Shown here piece after piece: positions 1-7,349 of a DNA stretch of 29,787 bases. The position numbers and the translations under genes are program-made. How positions within the stretch are numbered: position 1 is the stretch's first letter; each line of letters begins with the position of its first letter. The stretch spans positions 1 through 29,787 of the forward strand of contig NZ_APNL01000027.1 in NCBI RefSeq assembly GCF_040361435.1, in the 5' to 3' direction. The notes beneath the pieces are model-generated. The model searched no databases. It saw only the letters and a list, made by a program, of their open reading frames with translations, and had not been told where the DNA came from. Source of the stretch: Salinisphaera sp002433465 (GTDB lineage Bacteria; Pseudomonadota; Gammaproteobacteria; Nevskiales; Salinisphaeraceae).

Positions 1-28
1 CGGCGTCGTGACCAAGATTACGGAATAA
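1..28 (+). CDS. tuf: Elongation factor Tu, C-terminal end only (partial)
   Basis: The window opens inside a reading frame whose last codons read GVVTKITE and end at TAA (26-28). This matches the conserved C-terminus of EF-Tu, the GTPase that delivers aminoacyl-tRNA to the ribosome. Only eight codons are visible, so the call also leans on context: tuf is commonly the gene before rpsJ. The gap to the rpsJ start codon is just two bases, which implies that S10 is co-transcribed, and probably translationally coupled, with the str operon. Confidence 0.8.
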
Positions 29-30
29 AC

Positions 31-345
31 ATGGCCGCAAGTCAGAACATTCGTATCCGTCTCAAGGCCTTCGATCATCGTTTGATCGACAAGTCGGCCC
101 GCGAGATCGTGGAAACCGCCAAGCGCACGGGTGCGCAGGTGCATGGCCCGATCCCGCTGCCGACCCGCAAGGAGCGCTACACGATCCTGATCTCGCCGCA
201 CGTCAACAAGGACGCGCGGGACCAGTACGAGATCCGTACGCACAAGCGTATGATGGATATCGTGGAGCCCACGGAGAAGACCGTGGACGCGCTTATGAAG
301 CTGGATCTTGCTGCGGGCGTCGACGTCCAAATTAAATTGCAGTAA
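31..345 (+). CDS. rpsJ: 30S ribosomal protein S10 (uS10)
   Basis: A 104-residue protein, the usual family length, with the typical opening NIRIRLKAFDHRLID and the conserved GPIPLPTRKERYTILISPHVNK segment in its middle. S10 sits in the head of the 30S subunit and also partners NusB in transcription antitermination. The ATG follows the tuf stop by two bases, with its ribosome binding region inside the end of tuf. Unlike the rest of the S10 operon, which is packed tightly, this gene is followed by a 147-bp gap holding a promoter-like site and a strong hairpin. S10 may therefore belong transcriptionally to the str operon. Confidence 0.98.
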   Translation: MAASQNIRIRLKAFDHRLIDKSAREIVETAKRTGAQVHGPIPLPTRKERYTILISPHVNKDARDQYEIRTHKRMMDIVEPTEKTVDALMKLDLAAGVDVQIKLQ

Positions 346-349
346 GACC

Positions 350-378
350 GAGACAAATCGGTTGCGGTCTGGTATAGT
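350..378 (+). promoter_or_regulatory. Candidate sigma-70 promoter upstream of rplC
   Basis: GAGACA (350-355; four of six matches to the -35 consensus) and TATAGT (373-378; five of six to the -10 consensus) are separated by exactly 17 bases. Transcription would start near 385 and read into rplC. The site begins five bases after the rpsJ stop, so the L3-to-L29 genes could be expressed separately from tuf-rpsJ. It is a sequence match only. Confidence 0.5.
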
Positions 379-392
379 CCGCGGCCCTGGCG

Positions 393-423
393 AACGAAGC
401 CCGCATCACGCGGGCTTCGTTTA
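393..423 (+). terminator. Strong hairpin in the rpsJ-rplC gap; terminator or attenuator
   Basis: A perfect 12-bp inverted repeat (393-404 pairs with 410-421) with a 5-base loop, ATCAC, followed by only a short T run (420-422). It could terminate tuf-rpsJ transcripts. It could equally act as an attenuator or 5'-end hairpin on RNA from the promoter at 350-378, where it would begin about eight bases after the start. The weak T tract makes strong intrinsic termination uncertain. Confidence 0.55.
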
Positions 424-492
424 CTGGATGCAACCAAACTTGAACTGTCGCCCCCTCTAGCGAGTGGCGATAAGCGAGAAGGTACTTAACAC

Positions 493-1200
493 ATGGCTAT
501 TGGATTGGTAGGTCGCAAGCGCGGCATGTCTCGCGTTTTCGACGAAAACGGCGTGTCCGTTCCGGTAACGGTCGTCGAGGTCGAGCCGAATCGCGTTGTC
601 CAGATGAAGGACGGCGACAGTGACGGTTATCGCGCGGTACAGGTCACCACGGGCACGCGGCGTGCAAGTCGCGTAACCAAGGCGGCGGCAGGTCACTTCA
701 AGAAGGCCGGCGTCGAAGCGGGCCGTGGCCTGTGGGAATTCCGCGTTGAGGGTGACTGGCCGACGGTGCCGGTTGAAGCGCCGCAGCCGGCCGCAGAAGG
801 CGAAGAGCCGGCCGAGGCGGAGCAGGTGGAGCTGGCCGTGGGTGGCGAGCTGACGGTTTCGCTGTTTGCGGAAGGTCAGATCGTCGACGTGGTTGGTCGT
901 TCGATCGGTAAGGGTTATGGCGGCGTGATCAAGCGTCATAACTTCCGTTCGCAGCGCATGTCGCATGGTAACTCGAAGGCGCATCGTGCGCCGGGTTCCA
1001 TCGGTCAGAACCAGTCGCCCGGACACGTGTTCAAGGGCAAGAAAATGGCCGGTCAGCTGGGTAACGCGCGCACCACGGTACAGAACCTTCGGGTTGTACG
1101 TGTGGATGCCGAGCGCAACCTGATCCTGATCGAGGGCGGCGTTCCGGGCGCGAAGGGCGGTGACGTGGTCATCAGTCCCGCGGTCAAGAAGGCCGGCTAG
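493..1200 (+). CDS. rplC: 50S ribosomal protein L3 (uL3), with an acidic insertion
   Basis: A 235-residue L3, about 25 longer than the E. coli protein (209). The family landmarks are present: IGLVGRKRGMSRVF at the N-terminus, VTKAAAGHFKKAGVEAGRGLWEF near residues 61-83, and the tip loop GSIGQNQSPG near 169-177, which includes the glutamine methylated by PrmB in E. coli. The additional residues (about 87-113) are rich in Glu, Ala and Pro and lie between WEFR and the second barrel strand. L3 is an early assembly protein that reaches toward the peptidyl-transferase centre. The start has a GAGAAGG ribosome binding site at 476-482. Confidence 0.98.
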   Translation: MAIGLVGRKRGMSRVFDENGVSVPVTVVEVEPNRVVQMKDGDSDGYRAVQVTTGTRRASRVTKAAAGHFKKAGVEAGRGLWEFRVEGDWPTVPVEAPQPAAEGEEPAEAEQVELAVGGELTVSLFAEGQIVDVVGRSIGKGYGGVIKRHNFRSQRMSHGNSKAHRAPGSIGQNQSPGHVFKGKKMAGQLGNARTTVQNLRVVRVDAERNLILIEGGVPGAKGGDVVISPAVKKAG

Positions 1201-1227
1201 GCCCGACTTTTACGACAGGCATAAGTC

Positions 1228-1836
1228 ATGGAACTTAATTTGGCAGCAGGCGGCAAGACGGTATCGGTTTCCGACGCTATCTTCGCGCGCCCGTTTAACA
1301 AGGATCTGGTTCATCAGATCGTCACGGCCTACCTCGCCGGTTCGCGTGCTGGCACCAAGGCGCAGAAAAACCGTGCCGCGGTCAGCGGTGGCGGCAAGAA
1401 GCCCTGGCGCCAGAAAGGCACCGGGCGTGCCCGTGCCGGCACGATTCGTAGTCCGATCTGGACCGGCGGCGGCGTGACCTTTGCGGCGACCCCGCGTGAT
1501 TATGCGCAGAAGGTCAACCGCAAGATGTATCGAGCTGGCATGAGCGCGATCGTCTCCGAGCTGCTGCGCCAGGATCGTCTTGCGGTCATCGAGGCGCCGG
1601 CGCTGGAGGCTCGTAGCACGAAGGGTCTGATCAAGGCTCTGGCAGATCAGGATTGCGAGCCGCGCGGTCTCATCGTCGTCTCGGAAGTCGACGACAAGCT
1701 GGGCTATTCGGCCAACAACGTCGTCGGGCTGGATGTAGTCGCGGTAAACGCGCTGGATCCGGTGGTTCTGGTCGGTGCCGAAAAAGTGCTCATCACGGAA
1801 GAGGCGCTGCGCGCCCTTGAAGGTTGGCTGCAATGA
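1228..1836 (+). CDS. rplD: 50S ribosomal protein L4 (uL4)
   Basis: A 202-residue L4 (E. coli 201). The conserved loop GGKKPWRQKGTGRARAGT (about residues 52-69), which lines the peptide exit tunnel, is intact, as is the downstream SPIWTGGG motif. In E. coli, L4 also represses its own operon by binding the leader upstream of rpsJ. Here no room for such a leader exists between tuf and rpsJ, so any L4 feedback would have to act elsewhere, for example in the rpsJ-rplC gap. The stop overlaps the rplW start as ATGA. Confidence 0.98.
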   Translation: MELNLAAGGKTVSVSDAIFARPFNKDLVHQIVTAYLAGSRAGTKAQKNRAAVSGGGKKPWRQKGTGRARAGTIRSPIWTGGGVTFAATPRDYAQKVNRKMYRAGMSAIVSELLRQDRLAVIEAPALEARSTKGLIKALADQDCEPRGLIVVSEVDDKLGYSANNVVGLDVVAVNALDPVVLVGAEKVLITEEALRALEGWLQ

Positions 1837-2135
1837 ACCAGGAACGCATTTTCCAGATTCTGCGCGCGCCCCATATCTCTGAAAAGAGCACGGTGGTCGC
1901 GGACGCACATAATCAGGTGGTCTTCGAAGTCGCAAAGACGGCGACGAAGCCCGAGATCAAGGCAGCGGTCGCCGCGCTGTTCGACGTCAAGGTCGAAGGC
2001 GTGACGACGGTCAATGCCAAGCCGAAGCTGAAACGGTTTCGCGGTCGGCCCGGCGTGCGCAGTGGCTGGAAGAAGGCCTACGTCACGTTGGCTCAGGGCG
2101 AGGAAATCGATTTCCTCGACGGCGCCACCCAGTAA
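1833..2135 (+). CDS. rplW: 50S ribosomal protein L23 (uL23)
   Basis: A 100-residue L23, identical in length to the E. coli protein. It starts at the ATG at 1833, which overlaps the rplD stop by four bases (ATGA) and implies translational coupling. An upstream in-frame TTG at 1824 would add three residues but has no support. The motifs RAPHISEKS near the N-terminus and WKKAYVTLAQGEEIDF at the C-terminus are diagnostic. L23 surrounds the tunnel exit and docks trigger factor, SRP and the Sec translocon, which is encoded by secY further down this cluster. Confidence 0.97.
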   Translation: MNQERIFQILRAPHISEKSTVVADAHNQVVFEVAKTATKPEIKAAVAALFDVKVEGVTTVNAKPKLKRFRGRPGVRSGWKKAYVTLAQGEEIDFLDGATQ

Positions 2136-2168
2136 GCGCTCGTAGCAAGCGCCAAAAGGTAAGAAACT

Positions 2169-3005
2169 ATGGCACTCAAGAAAGCCAAGCCGACATCCGC
2201 GGGTCGTCGCTTTGTCGTCAGCGTCAAGGATGCGACGCTGCATAACGGCAAGCCCGAGTCGTCGCTTGTCGTCAAGAAGCATAAGCAGGGCGGTCGTAAC
2301 AACAACGGTCGCATCACCGTTCGGCATCGTGGTGGCGGCCATCGTCAGCATTATCGTCTGGTCGATTTCAAGCGCGACAAGGACGGCGTGCCGGCCAAGG
2401 TCGAGCGCCTCGAATACGACCCGAACCGTAGCGCGAACATCGCGCTGCTGTGCTACGCGGATGGCGAGCGTCGCTACATTATCGCGCCGCGCGGCGTGAC
2501 GGTGGATACCAAGATCATGTCGGGTCCGCAGTCGCCGATCCGCCCGGGCAATGCTTTGCCGCTGGCAAGCATTCCGGTGGGCACGACGGTGCACTGCGTT
2601 GAAATGCGCCCCGGCAAGGGTGCGCAGCTCGGCCGCAGCGCCGGCGCTGCCGTGCAGGTTGCTGCGCGTGCCGGCGAATATGCCGTTCTTCGCTTGAAGT
2701 CCGGCGAGACGCGACGTGTGCACATCAACTGCCGGGCCACGGTTGGCGAAGTCGGCAACTACGAGCACAGCCTGCGTCAGCTCGGCAAGGCCGGCGCCAC
2801 GCGCTGGCGTGGTCGTCGCCCGACCGTACGCGGCGTGGCGATGAACCCGGTGGATCACCCGCATGGTGGTGGTGAAGGCCGGACCAGTGGCGGTCGTCAT
2901 CCGACCAGCCCCTGGGGTTGGAAGACCAAGGGTTTCAAGACGCGTGCTAACAAGCGCACCGACGGCATGATTGTTCGTCGCAGCGTCAAGCGTAAGAAGC
3001 GGTAA
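2169..3005 (+). CDS. rplB: 50S ribosomal protein L2 (uL2)
   Basis: A 278-residue L2 (E. coli 273). The conserved segment NPVDHPHGGGEGR (about residues 226-238), which contains the histidine near the peptidyl-transferase centre, and the basic C-terminus ending KRKKR are intact. The N-terminal half has the RNA-binding GGRNNNGRITVRHRGGGH stretch. The protein bridges the subunits and is required for peptidyl transferase activity and subunit joining. A good AAGGT-type ribosome binding site (2156-2160) precedes the ATG. Confidence 0.98.
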   Translation: MALKKAKPTSAGRRFVVSVKDATLHNGKPESSLVVKKHKQGGRNNNGRITVRHRGGGHRQHYRLVDFKRDKDGVPAKVERLEYDPNRSANIALLCYADGERRYIIAPRGVTVDTKIMSGPQSPIRPGNALPLASIPVGTTVHCVEMRPGKGAQLGRSAGAAVQVAARAGEYAVLRLKSGETRRVHINCRATVGEVGNYEHSLRQLGKAGATRWRGRRPTVRGVAMNPVDHPHGGGEGRTSGGRHPTSPWGWKTKGFKTRANKRTDGMIVRRSVKRKKR

Positions 3006-3035
3006 GCCGCGTTTTATAAAGGCACAGGAATAGCT

Positions 3036-3305
3036 ATGCCCCGTTCAATCAAGAAAGGCCCGTTCGTCGACCTGCATCTCGCCGCCAAGGTGGAAGCAGC
3101 CGCGAACAGCAGCACCAAGCGGCCGATCAAAACCTGGTCGCGTCGCTCGATGGTGACGCCCGACATGATCGGCTTGACGATTGCCGTGCATAACGGTCGT
3201 CAGCACGTGCCGGTGTTCGTGTCGGAAAACATGGTCGGCCACAAGCTTGGCGAGTTTTCCCCGACGCGGACCTTCAAGGGTCACCTGGGCGACCGCAAGG
3301 GTTAA
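3036..3305 (+). CDS. rpsS: 30S ribosomal protein S19 (uS19)
   Basis: An 89-residue S19 (E. coli 92) beginning MPRSIKKGPFVDLHL and containing the conserved WSRRSMVTPDMIG and HKLGEFSPTRTFKGH segments. It forms a complex with S13 in the head of the 30S subunit near the A-site tRNA; S13 is encoded at 11110. AGGAATAGCT precedes the ATG. The gene lies in its standard position between rplB and rplV. Confidence 0.98.
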   Translation: MPRSIKKGPFVDLHLAAKVEAAANSSTKRPIKTWSRRSMVTPDMIGLTIAVHNGRQHVPVFVSENMVGHKLGEFSPTRTFKGHLGDRKG

Positions 3306-3322
3306 GGCGAGGACTTATTAAT

Positions 3323-3655
3323 ATGGAATCGTTCGCCAAACTTCGTTTCGCGCGTATCTCGCCGCAGAAAGTTCGTCTTGTTGCCGATGAGGTGCGGGGC
3401 ATGCCGGTCGAGCGTGCGCTGGAAACGCTGCAGTTTTCGAGCAAGAAAGCGGCGCATATCGTGCGCAAGGTGCTCGAGTCGGCAGTTGCCAACGCCGAGC
3501 ACAATGAAGGCGCCGATATCGACGAGCTCAAGGTATCCACGATCATGGTTGACGAAGGTCCGACCATGAAACGGATGAAGCCTCGAGCCCGCGGTCGCGC
3601 CGATCGGATTTTCAAGCGTACGAGTCACGTGACGATTCGCGTCGCAGACAAGTAA
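3323..3655 (+). CDS. rplV: 50S ribosomal protein L22 (uL22)
   Basis: A 110-residue L22, the same length as in E. coli. The start KLRFARISPQKVRLVADEVRGMP and the C-terminal beta-hairpin region, TMKRMKPRARGRADRI, are both intact. That hairpin lines the exit tunnel and is where macrolide-resistance deletions occur in other bacteria; no deletion is apparent here. GGCGAGGA precedes the ATG. Confidence 0.98.
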   Translation: MESFAKLRFARISPQKVRLVADEVRGMPVERALETLQFSSKKAAHIVRKVLESAVANAEHNEGADIDELKVSTIMVDEGPTMKRMKPRARGRADRIFKRTSHVTIRVADK

Positions 3656-3667
3656 ACGGATAAAGAT

Positions 3668-4348
3668 ATGGGTCATAAAGTACATCCTGTCGGTTTCCGT
3701 CTCGGTATTACCTCCGAGTGGAGCTCGCGCTGGTATGCAGAGAACGCCGGCTATCGCGACGCGCTGAATACGGATCTGGAGATTCGTGATTTCATTCGCG
3801 AAAAGCTGGCGCATGCCTCGGTCAGCCGTATTCAGATCGATCGTCCGGCGCGTAGTGCGCGGATCACGCTGCATACGGCGCGTCCGGGCATCGTCATCGG
3901 CAAGAAGGGCGAGGATATCGACAAGCTGCGTTCGGAAGTGTCCGAGCGCATGGGCGTGCCCGTGCATCTGTCGGTCGAAGAGATTCGCCGTCCGGAGCTC
4001 GACGCCCTGCTCGTGGCCCAGAATATCGCCCAGCAGCTCGAGCGCCGCATCATGTTCCGTCGCGCGATGAAGCGCGCGGTGGGCAACGCGATGCGCCTGG
4101 GTGCGGGCGGTATCCGCGTTAACGTCGCCGGCCGTCTCAACGGTGCCGAAATCGCGCGTACGGAATGGTATCGCGACGGCCGCGTGCCGCTGCATACGCT
4201 GCGTGCCGACATCGACTACGGCCTGGCTGAAGCCAAGACCACCTACGGCGTTCTCGGCGTCAAGGTCTGGATCTTCAAGGGCGAAGTGTTCGACACCGAT
4301 CCCAAGATCGAAGAAAAGCCCGCCGATACCGGCGCGGCCGCGGGGTAA
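3668..4348 (+). CDS. rpsC: 30S ribosomal protein S3 (uS3)
   Basis: A 226-residue S3 (E. coli 233) starting MGHKVHPVGFRLGI. A KH domain with the GKKG loop lies at about residues 78-81, and the C-terminal S3 domain contains GRLNGAEIARTEWYRDGRVPLHT-like sequence. S3 helps form the mRNA entry channel and contributes to helicase activity. The C-terminal tail is short, ending in an Ala/Gly-rich stretch. The gene is separated from rplV by 12 bases and from rplP by 6. Confidence 0.98.
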   Translation: MGHKVHPVGFRLGITSEWSSRWYAENAGYRDALNTDLEIRDFIREKLAHASVSRIQIDRPARSARITLHTARPGIVIGKKGEDIDKLRSEVSERMGVPVHLSVEEIRRPELDALLVAQNIAQQLERRIMFRRAMKRAVGNAMRLGAGGIRVNVAGRLNGAEIARTEWYRDGRVPLHTLRADIDYGLAEAKTTYGVLGVKVWIFKGEVFDTDPKIEEKPADTGAAAG

Positions 4349-4354
4349 ACAACC

Positions 4355-4768
4355 ATGTTGCAACCGAAACGAGTCAAGTTCCGCAAGGTTCAGAAAGGCC
4401 GCAACCGTGGTCTGGCCCAGCGCGGTAATGCCGTGAGCTTCGGCGAGTACGGCCTGAAGGCGGTCGAACGTGGTCGCCTGACCGCACGCCAGATCGAAGC
4501 GGCGCGTCGTGCCATGACCCGTCACATCAAGCGTGGCGGCAAGACCTGGATTCGCGTGTTTCCCGACAAGCCGGTTACCAAGAAGCCCATCGAGGTTCGT
4601 ATGGGTAAGGGCAAGGGCAACGTCGAGTTCTGGGTGGCCAAGGTGCAGCCCGGCTCCATGCTTTACGAAATGGAAGGCGTGAGCCGCGAAGTCGCCCAGG
4701 AAGCCTTCCGCCTGGCGGCGTCGAAGCTGCCGGTGAAGACGGCCTTTGTCGAACGCAAGATTCTGTAG
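4355..4768 (+). CDS. rplP: 50S ribosomal protein L16 (uL16)
   Basis: A 137-residue L16 (E. coli 136) with the typical start MLQPKRVKFRKVQKGRNRG. The segment VRMGKGKGNVEFWVA (from residue 81) contains the arginine that corresponds to the hydroxylated Arg81 of E. coli. L16 organises the A-site and is a late assembly protein. One additional residue near position 23 accounts for the length difference. The gene sits in its normal place between rpsC and rpmC. Confidence 0.98.
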   Translation: MLQPKRVKFRKVQKGRNRGLAQRGNAVSFGEYGLKAVERGRLTARQIEAARRAMTRHIKRGGKTWIRVFPDKPVTKKPIEVRMGKGKGNVEFWVAKVQPGSMLYEMEGVSREVAQEAFRLAASKLPVKTAFVERKIL

Positions 4769-4776
4769 AGGCGAAG

Positions 4777-4965
4777 ATGAAAGCGAAAGAACTGCGCGAG
4801 AAATCGCCTGAAGATCTAGAAAAGGAATTGCTCTCGCTGCGTCGCGAGCAGTTCAACCTGCGCATGCAGCAGGCCACGGGCCAGCTGTCGCAGACCCATC
4901 AGTTCGGCGTCATTCGTCGTGACATCGCGCGCATCAAGACCGTGCTGCGCGAAGCCGGCAAATAG
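4777..4965 (+). CDS. rpmC: 50S ribosomal protein L29 (uL29)
   Basis: A 62-residue protein beginning MKAKELREKSPEDLEKELL and ending in the typical IRRDIARIKTVLREA helix. L29 is a two-helix protein next to L23 at the tunnel exit and contributes to the docking platform for nascent-chain factors. The ATG lies eight bases after the rplP stop, with GAGGCGAAG as ribosome binding site inside the stop region. Confidence 0.97.
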   Translation: MKAKELREKSPEDLEKELLSLRREQFNLRMQQATGQLSQTHQFGVIRRDIARIKTVLREAGK

Positions 4966-4978
4966 GAACAGTTGAGCC

Positions 4979-5287
4979 ATGAGCGAAACGAGCGAAAACA
5001 ACAGCACCGCCGCCGAGCAGGACAAGCGTCAGCGCGTTCTGGCCGGCAAGGTCGTGAGTAACGCGATGGACAAGACCATTGTCGTGCTCATCGAGCGGCG
5101 CACGCAGCACCCGCTGTACGGCAAGTACATCCGTCGGAGTACGCGTCTCAAGGCGCACGATCCGGAGAATACTTGCCAGGTGGGCGATTTCGTTGAAATC
5201 GCTGAGGGTCGCCCGGTGTCCCGCCGCAAGGCGTGGTCGCTGCGGCGCGTGGTCGAGAAGGCCGGCGAATTCGATACCGCAGGATAA
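4979..5287 (+). CDS. rpsQ: 30S ribosomal protein S17 (uS17), with N-terminal extension
   Basis: A 102-residue S17, about 18 longer than the E. coli protein (84). The OB-fold core begins at about residue 19 (RVLAGKVVSNAMDKTIVVLIER) and includes the conserved HPLYGKY motif. The extension (residues 1-17) is rich in Ser, Glu and Asn. The ATG at 4979 is the only ATG before the conserved core, so the extension is probably translated. S17 binds 16S rRNA early in 30S assembly. Confidence 0.97.
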   Translation: MSETSENNSTAAEQDKRQRVLAGKVVSNAMDKTIVVLIERRTQHPLYGKYIRRSTRLKAHDPENTCQVGDFVEIAEGRPVSRRKAWSLRRVVEKAGEFDTAG

Positions 5288-5296
5288 ACGACAGCC

Positions 5297-5662
5297 ATGA
5301 TCCAGACAGAATCGGTACTCAATGCCGCCGATAACAGCGGCGCGCGCCGCGTCCAGTGCATCAAGGTGCTGGGCGGCTCGCATCGTCGTTACGCGCGCGT
5401 TGGCGACATCATCAAGGTCAGCGTCAAGGACGCGATCCCGCGTGGTCGTGTCAAGAAAGGCGAAGTGATGAACGCGGTGGTCGTGCGTACACGTCACGGT
5501 GTCCGTCGCAACGACGGATCGCTGATCCGCTTCGACAACAACGCCGCCGTGCTGCTCAACAACAACAACGAGCCGATCGGCACCCGTATTTTCGGGCCGG
5601 TCACGCGCGAGCTGCGTGAGAAGTTCATGCGCATCATCTCGCTTGCGCCGGAGGTTCTATGA
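5297..5662 (+). CDS. rplN: 50S ribosomal protein L14 (uL14)
   Basis: A 121-residue L14 (E. coli 123) beginning MIQTESVLNAADNSGARRV. The conserved GGSHRRYARVGDII and GTRIFGPVTRELR segments are present. L14 lies at the subunit interface, contacts 16S rRNA and is the binding site for the silencing factor RsfS. Its stop overlaps the rplX start as ATGA (5659-5662), which indicates translational coupling. Confidence 0.98.
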   Translation: MIQTESVLNAADNSGARRVQCIKVLGGSHRRYARVGDIIKVSVKDAIPRGRVKKGEVMNAVVVRTRHGVRRNDGSLIRFDNNAAVLLNNNNEPIGTRIFGPVTRELREKFMRIISLAPEVL

Positions 5663-5988
5663 GCTCCAGAAAGATTCGTAGCGGTGACGAAGTCATCGTG
5701 ATCAGCGGCAAGGATCGCGGTCGTCGCGGCACGGTCAACCGTGTACTCGAGGACAAGGTCGTTGTCGAAGGCATCAACATTGCGAAAAAGCATGTCCGTG
5801 CGGACCCGAATCAGGGCATCCAGGGCGGCATCGAAGAGCGGGAAATGCCGCTGCATGTTTCGAACGTGATGCTGTACAACCCGGACACCCAGAAGGGCGA
5901 ACGGGTCGGTTTCAAGTGGCTGGGCGAAGGTTCGGATCGGCGCAAGGTCCGTATCTACAAATCGTCCGGCGAAGTGGTCGACGCGTAG
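5659..5988 (+). CDS. rplX: 50S ribosomal protein L24 (uL24)
   Basis: A 109-residue L24 with an N-terminal KOW motif (DEVIVISGKDRGRRGTV, about residues 9-25) and the conserved EREMPLHVSNV segment. L24 is an assembly initiator for the 50S subunit. The start overlaps rplN by four bases. The stop codon (TAG, 5986-5988) forms part of the ribosome binding site of rplE. Confidence 0.98.
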   Translation: MSSRKIRSGDEVIVISGKDRGRRGTVNRVLEDKVVVEGINIAKKHVRADPNQGIQGGIEEREMPLHVSNVMLYNPDTQKGERVGFKWLGEGSDRRKVRIYKSSGEVVDA

Positions 5989-5997
5989 GTGAACGAC

Positions 5998-6570
5998 ATG
6001 GAAAACGCCATGGAAAATACGAGCAAACATCCCGCGCGCTTGAAATCGGTGTATGCCGATCAAATCGTACCCAAGCTGATGGAGCAATTTGGCTTCAGCA
6101 GCCCGATGGCGGCGCCGCGTGTCACCAAGATCACGCTCAATATGGGTGTGGGCGAAGCGGTGTCCGATCGCAAGGTGATCGAGTCGGCGATGGCTGATAT
6201 GGCCAAGATCGCCGGCCAGAAGCCGGTGATGACCCGGGCACGCAAGTCGGTGGCCGGTTTCAAGATCCGCGAGGGTTGGCCGATCGGCTGCAAGGTGACG
6301 CTGCGTCGCACCCAGATGTACGAGTTTCTGGATCGGCTGGTGAACGTATCGCTGCCGCGTATCCGTGACTTTCGTGGGTTGAATCCGCGCGCGTTCGACG
6401 GGCGTGGCAACTATAGCCTCGGTATCCGTGAGCAGATCGTGTTCCCGGAAATCGATTACGACCGGGTCGATGCGCTTCGCGGTATGGATATCGTGATCTC
6501 GACCTCGGCCAAGAACGACGAAGAGGGGCGCGCGCTGCTGGACGGGTTCAATTTCCCGTTCCGCAAGTAA
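5998..6570 (+). CDS. rplE: 50S ribosomal protein L5 (uL5)
   Basis: I place the start at the ATG at 5998, which follows AGGTG (5987-5991) by six bases and gives 190 residues. A GTG at 5989 and an ATG at 6010 are in-frame alternatives. All forms are longer than the E. coli protein (179) at the N-terminus. The core has the family motifs KITLNMGVGEA, ARKSVAGFKIREGWPIG and GRGNYSLGIREQIVFPEIDYD, and ends FPFRK. L5 forms the central protuberance with 5S rRNA and L18. Confidence 0.96.
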   Translation: MENAMENTSKHPARLKSVYADQIVPKLMEQFGFSSPMAAPRVTKITLNMGVGEAVSDRKVIESAMADMAKIAGQKPVMTRARKSVAGFKIREGWPIGCKVTLRRTQMYEFLDRLVNVSLPRIRDFRGLNPRAFDGRGNYSLGIREQIVFPEIDYDRVDALRGMDIVISTSAKNDEEGRALLDGFNFPFRK

Positions 6571-6591
6571 CCGGCCCCGGAGACCCCAAGT

Positions 6592-6897
6592 ATGGCAAAG
6601 AAAAGCATGATCGCCCGCGATCGCAAGCGCATGAAGCTGGTGGCGAAATACGCCGAAAAGCGCGCCGCGATCAAGGAACGTATCAACGACCCGGAGGCGA
6701 CGCCTGAAGAGCGTTTTGCCGCTGCGCAGGAACTGCAGGCGCTGCCGCGCGATGCCAGCCCGACACGGGTGACGCGTCGTTGTCAGGCGACCGGTCGTCC
6801 GCGCGGTGTTTACCGCAAGTTCGGGCTCTCGCGTAACAAATTGCGGGAAGCCGCAATGCGCGGTGAAGTGCCCGGTCTCGTTATGTCCTCCTGGTAG
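6592..6897 (+). CDS. rpsN: 30S ribosomal protein S14 (uS14), zinc-free form
   Basis: A 101-residue S14 of the long type (E. coli 101) without the paired CxxC zinc motifs of the short type; only one Cys is seen, in RRCQATGRPRGVYRKFGLSR. S14 sits in the 30S head next to S3 and S10. The insert between residues 30 and 60 is Glu/Ala/Pro-rich, as usual in the long form. A second, zinc-independent paralogue is not needed for zinc starvation with this type. Confidence 0.97.
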   Translation: MAKKSMIARDRKRMKLVAKYAEKRAAIKERINDPEATPEERFAAAQELQALPRDASPTRVTRRCQATGRPRGVYRKFGLSRNKLREAAMRGEVPGLVMSSW

Positions 6898-6921
6898 GCC
6901 ACAGAAAAGGTATCGGTACGC

Positions 6922-7317
6922 ATGAGTATGACTGACCCCATCGCCGACATGTTGACCCGTATCCGTAACGGGCAGTCGGCAGATAAGGAAAGCGTCGAAA
7001 TGCCCTCGTCCAAGCTGAAACTGGCGATTGCCCAGGTGCTGCAGGACGAAGGCTACATCTCCGGATTCGAAACCGTCGACCTGGACGGCAAGCCGCGTTT
7101 GCGCGTGGCGCTCAAGTACTTCCAGGGCCACGGCGTGATCGAGCACATCGAGCGGGTGTCCAAGCCCGGTCTGCGCGTCTATCGGGGCAAGAAGGAAGTG
7201 CCCACGGTTGTCGGTGGCCTCGGTATCTCGATCGTGTCCACGTCGCAGGGCGTGATGACCGACCGTGCGGCCCGTGAGGCTGGTCATGGCGGCGAGATTC
7301 TCTGCTACGTGTCGTAA
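6922..7317 (+). CDS. rpsH: 30S ribosomal protein S8 (uS8)
   Basis: A 131-residue S8 (E. coli 130) starting MSMTDPIADMLTRIRNG. The C-terminal signature STSQGVMTDRAAREAGHGGEILCYV is intact. S8 binds helix 21 of 16S rRNA and in E. coli represses the spc operon by binding mRNA near rplE; I could not identify a matching RNA element here by eye. AAAAGG at 6904-6909 precedes the first ATG, which I prefer to the second at 6928 because the MSM start is conserved. Confidence 0.98.
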   Translation: MSMTDPIADMLTRIRNGQSADKESVEMPSSKLKLAIAQVLQDEGYISGFETVDLDGKPRLRVALKYFQGHGVIEHIERVSKPGLRVYRGKKEVPTVVGGLGISIVSTSQGVMTDRAAREAGHGGEILCYVS

Positions 7318-7349
7318 GGCACGTCGAGCAACGCACAGGAAGTTCGAAT

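Noticed and set aside
5494..7287. Long - strand open frame (597 codons) opposite rplX to rpsH
   Set aside because: It is antisense to five intact conserved ribosomal genes. Long shadow frames are expected in GC-rich DNA, and it shows no protein family features.
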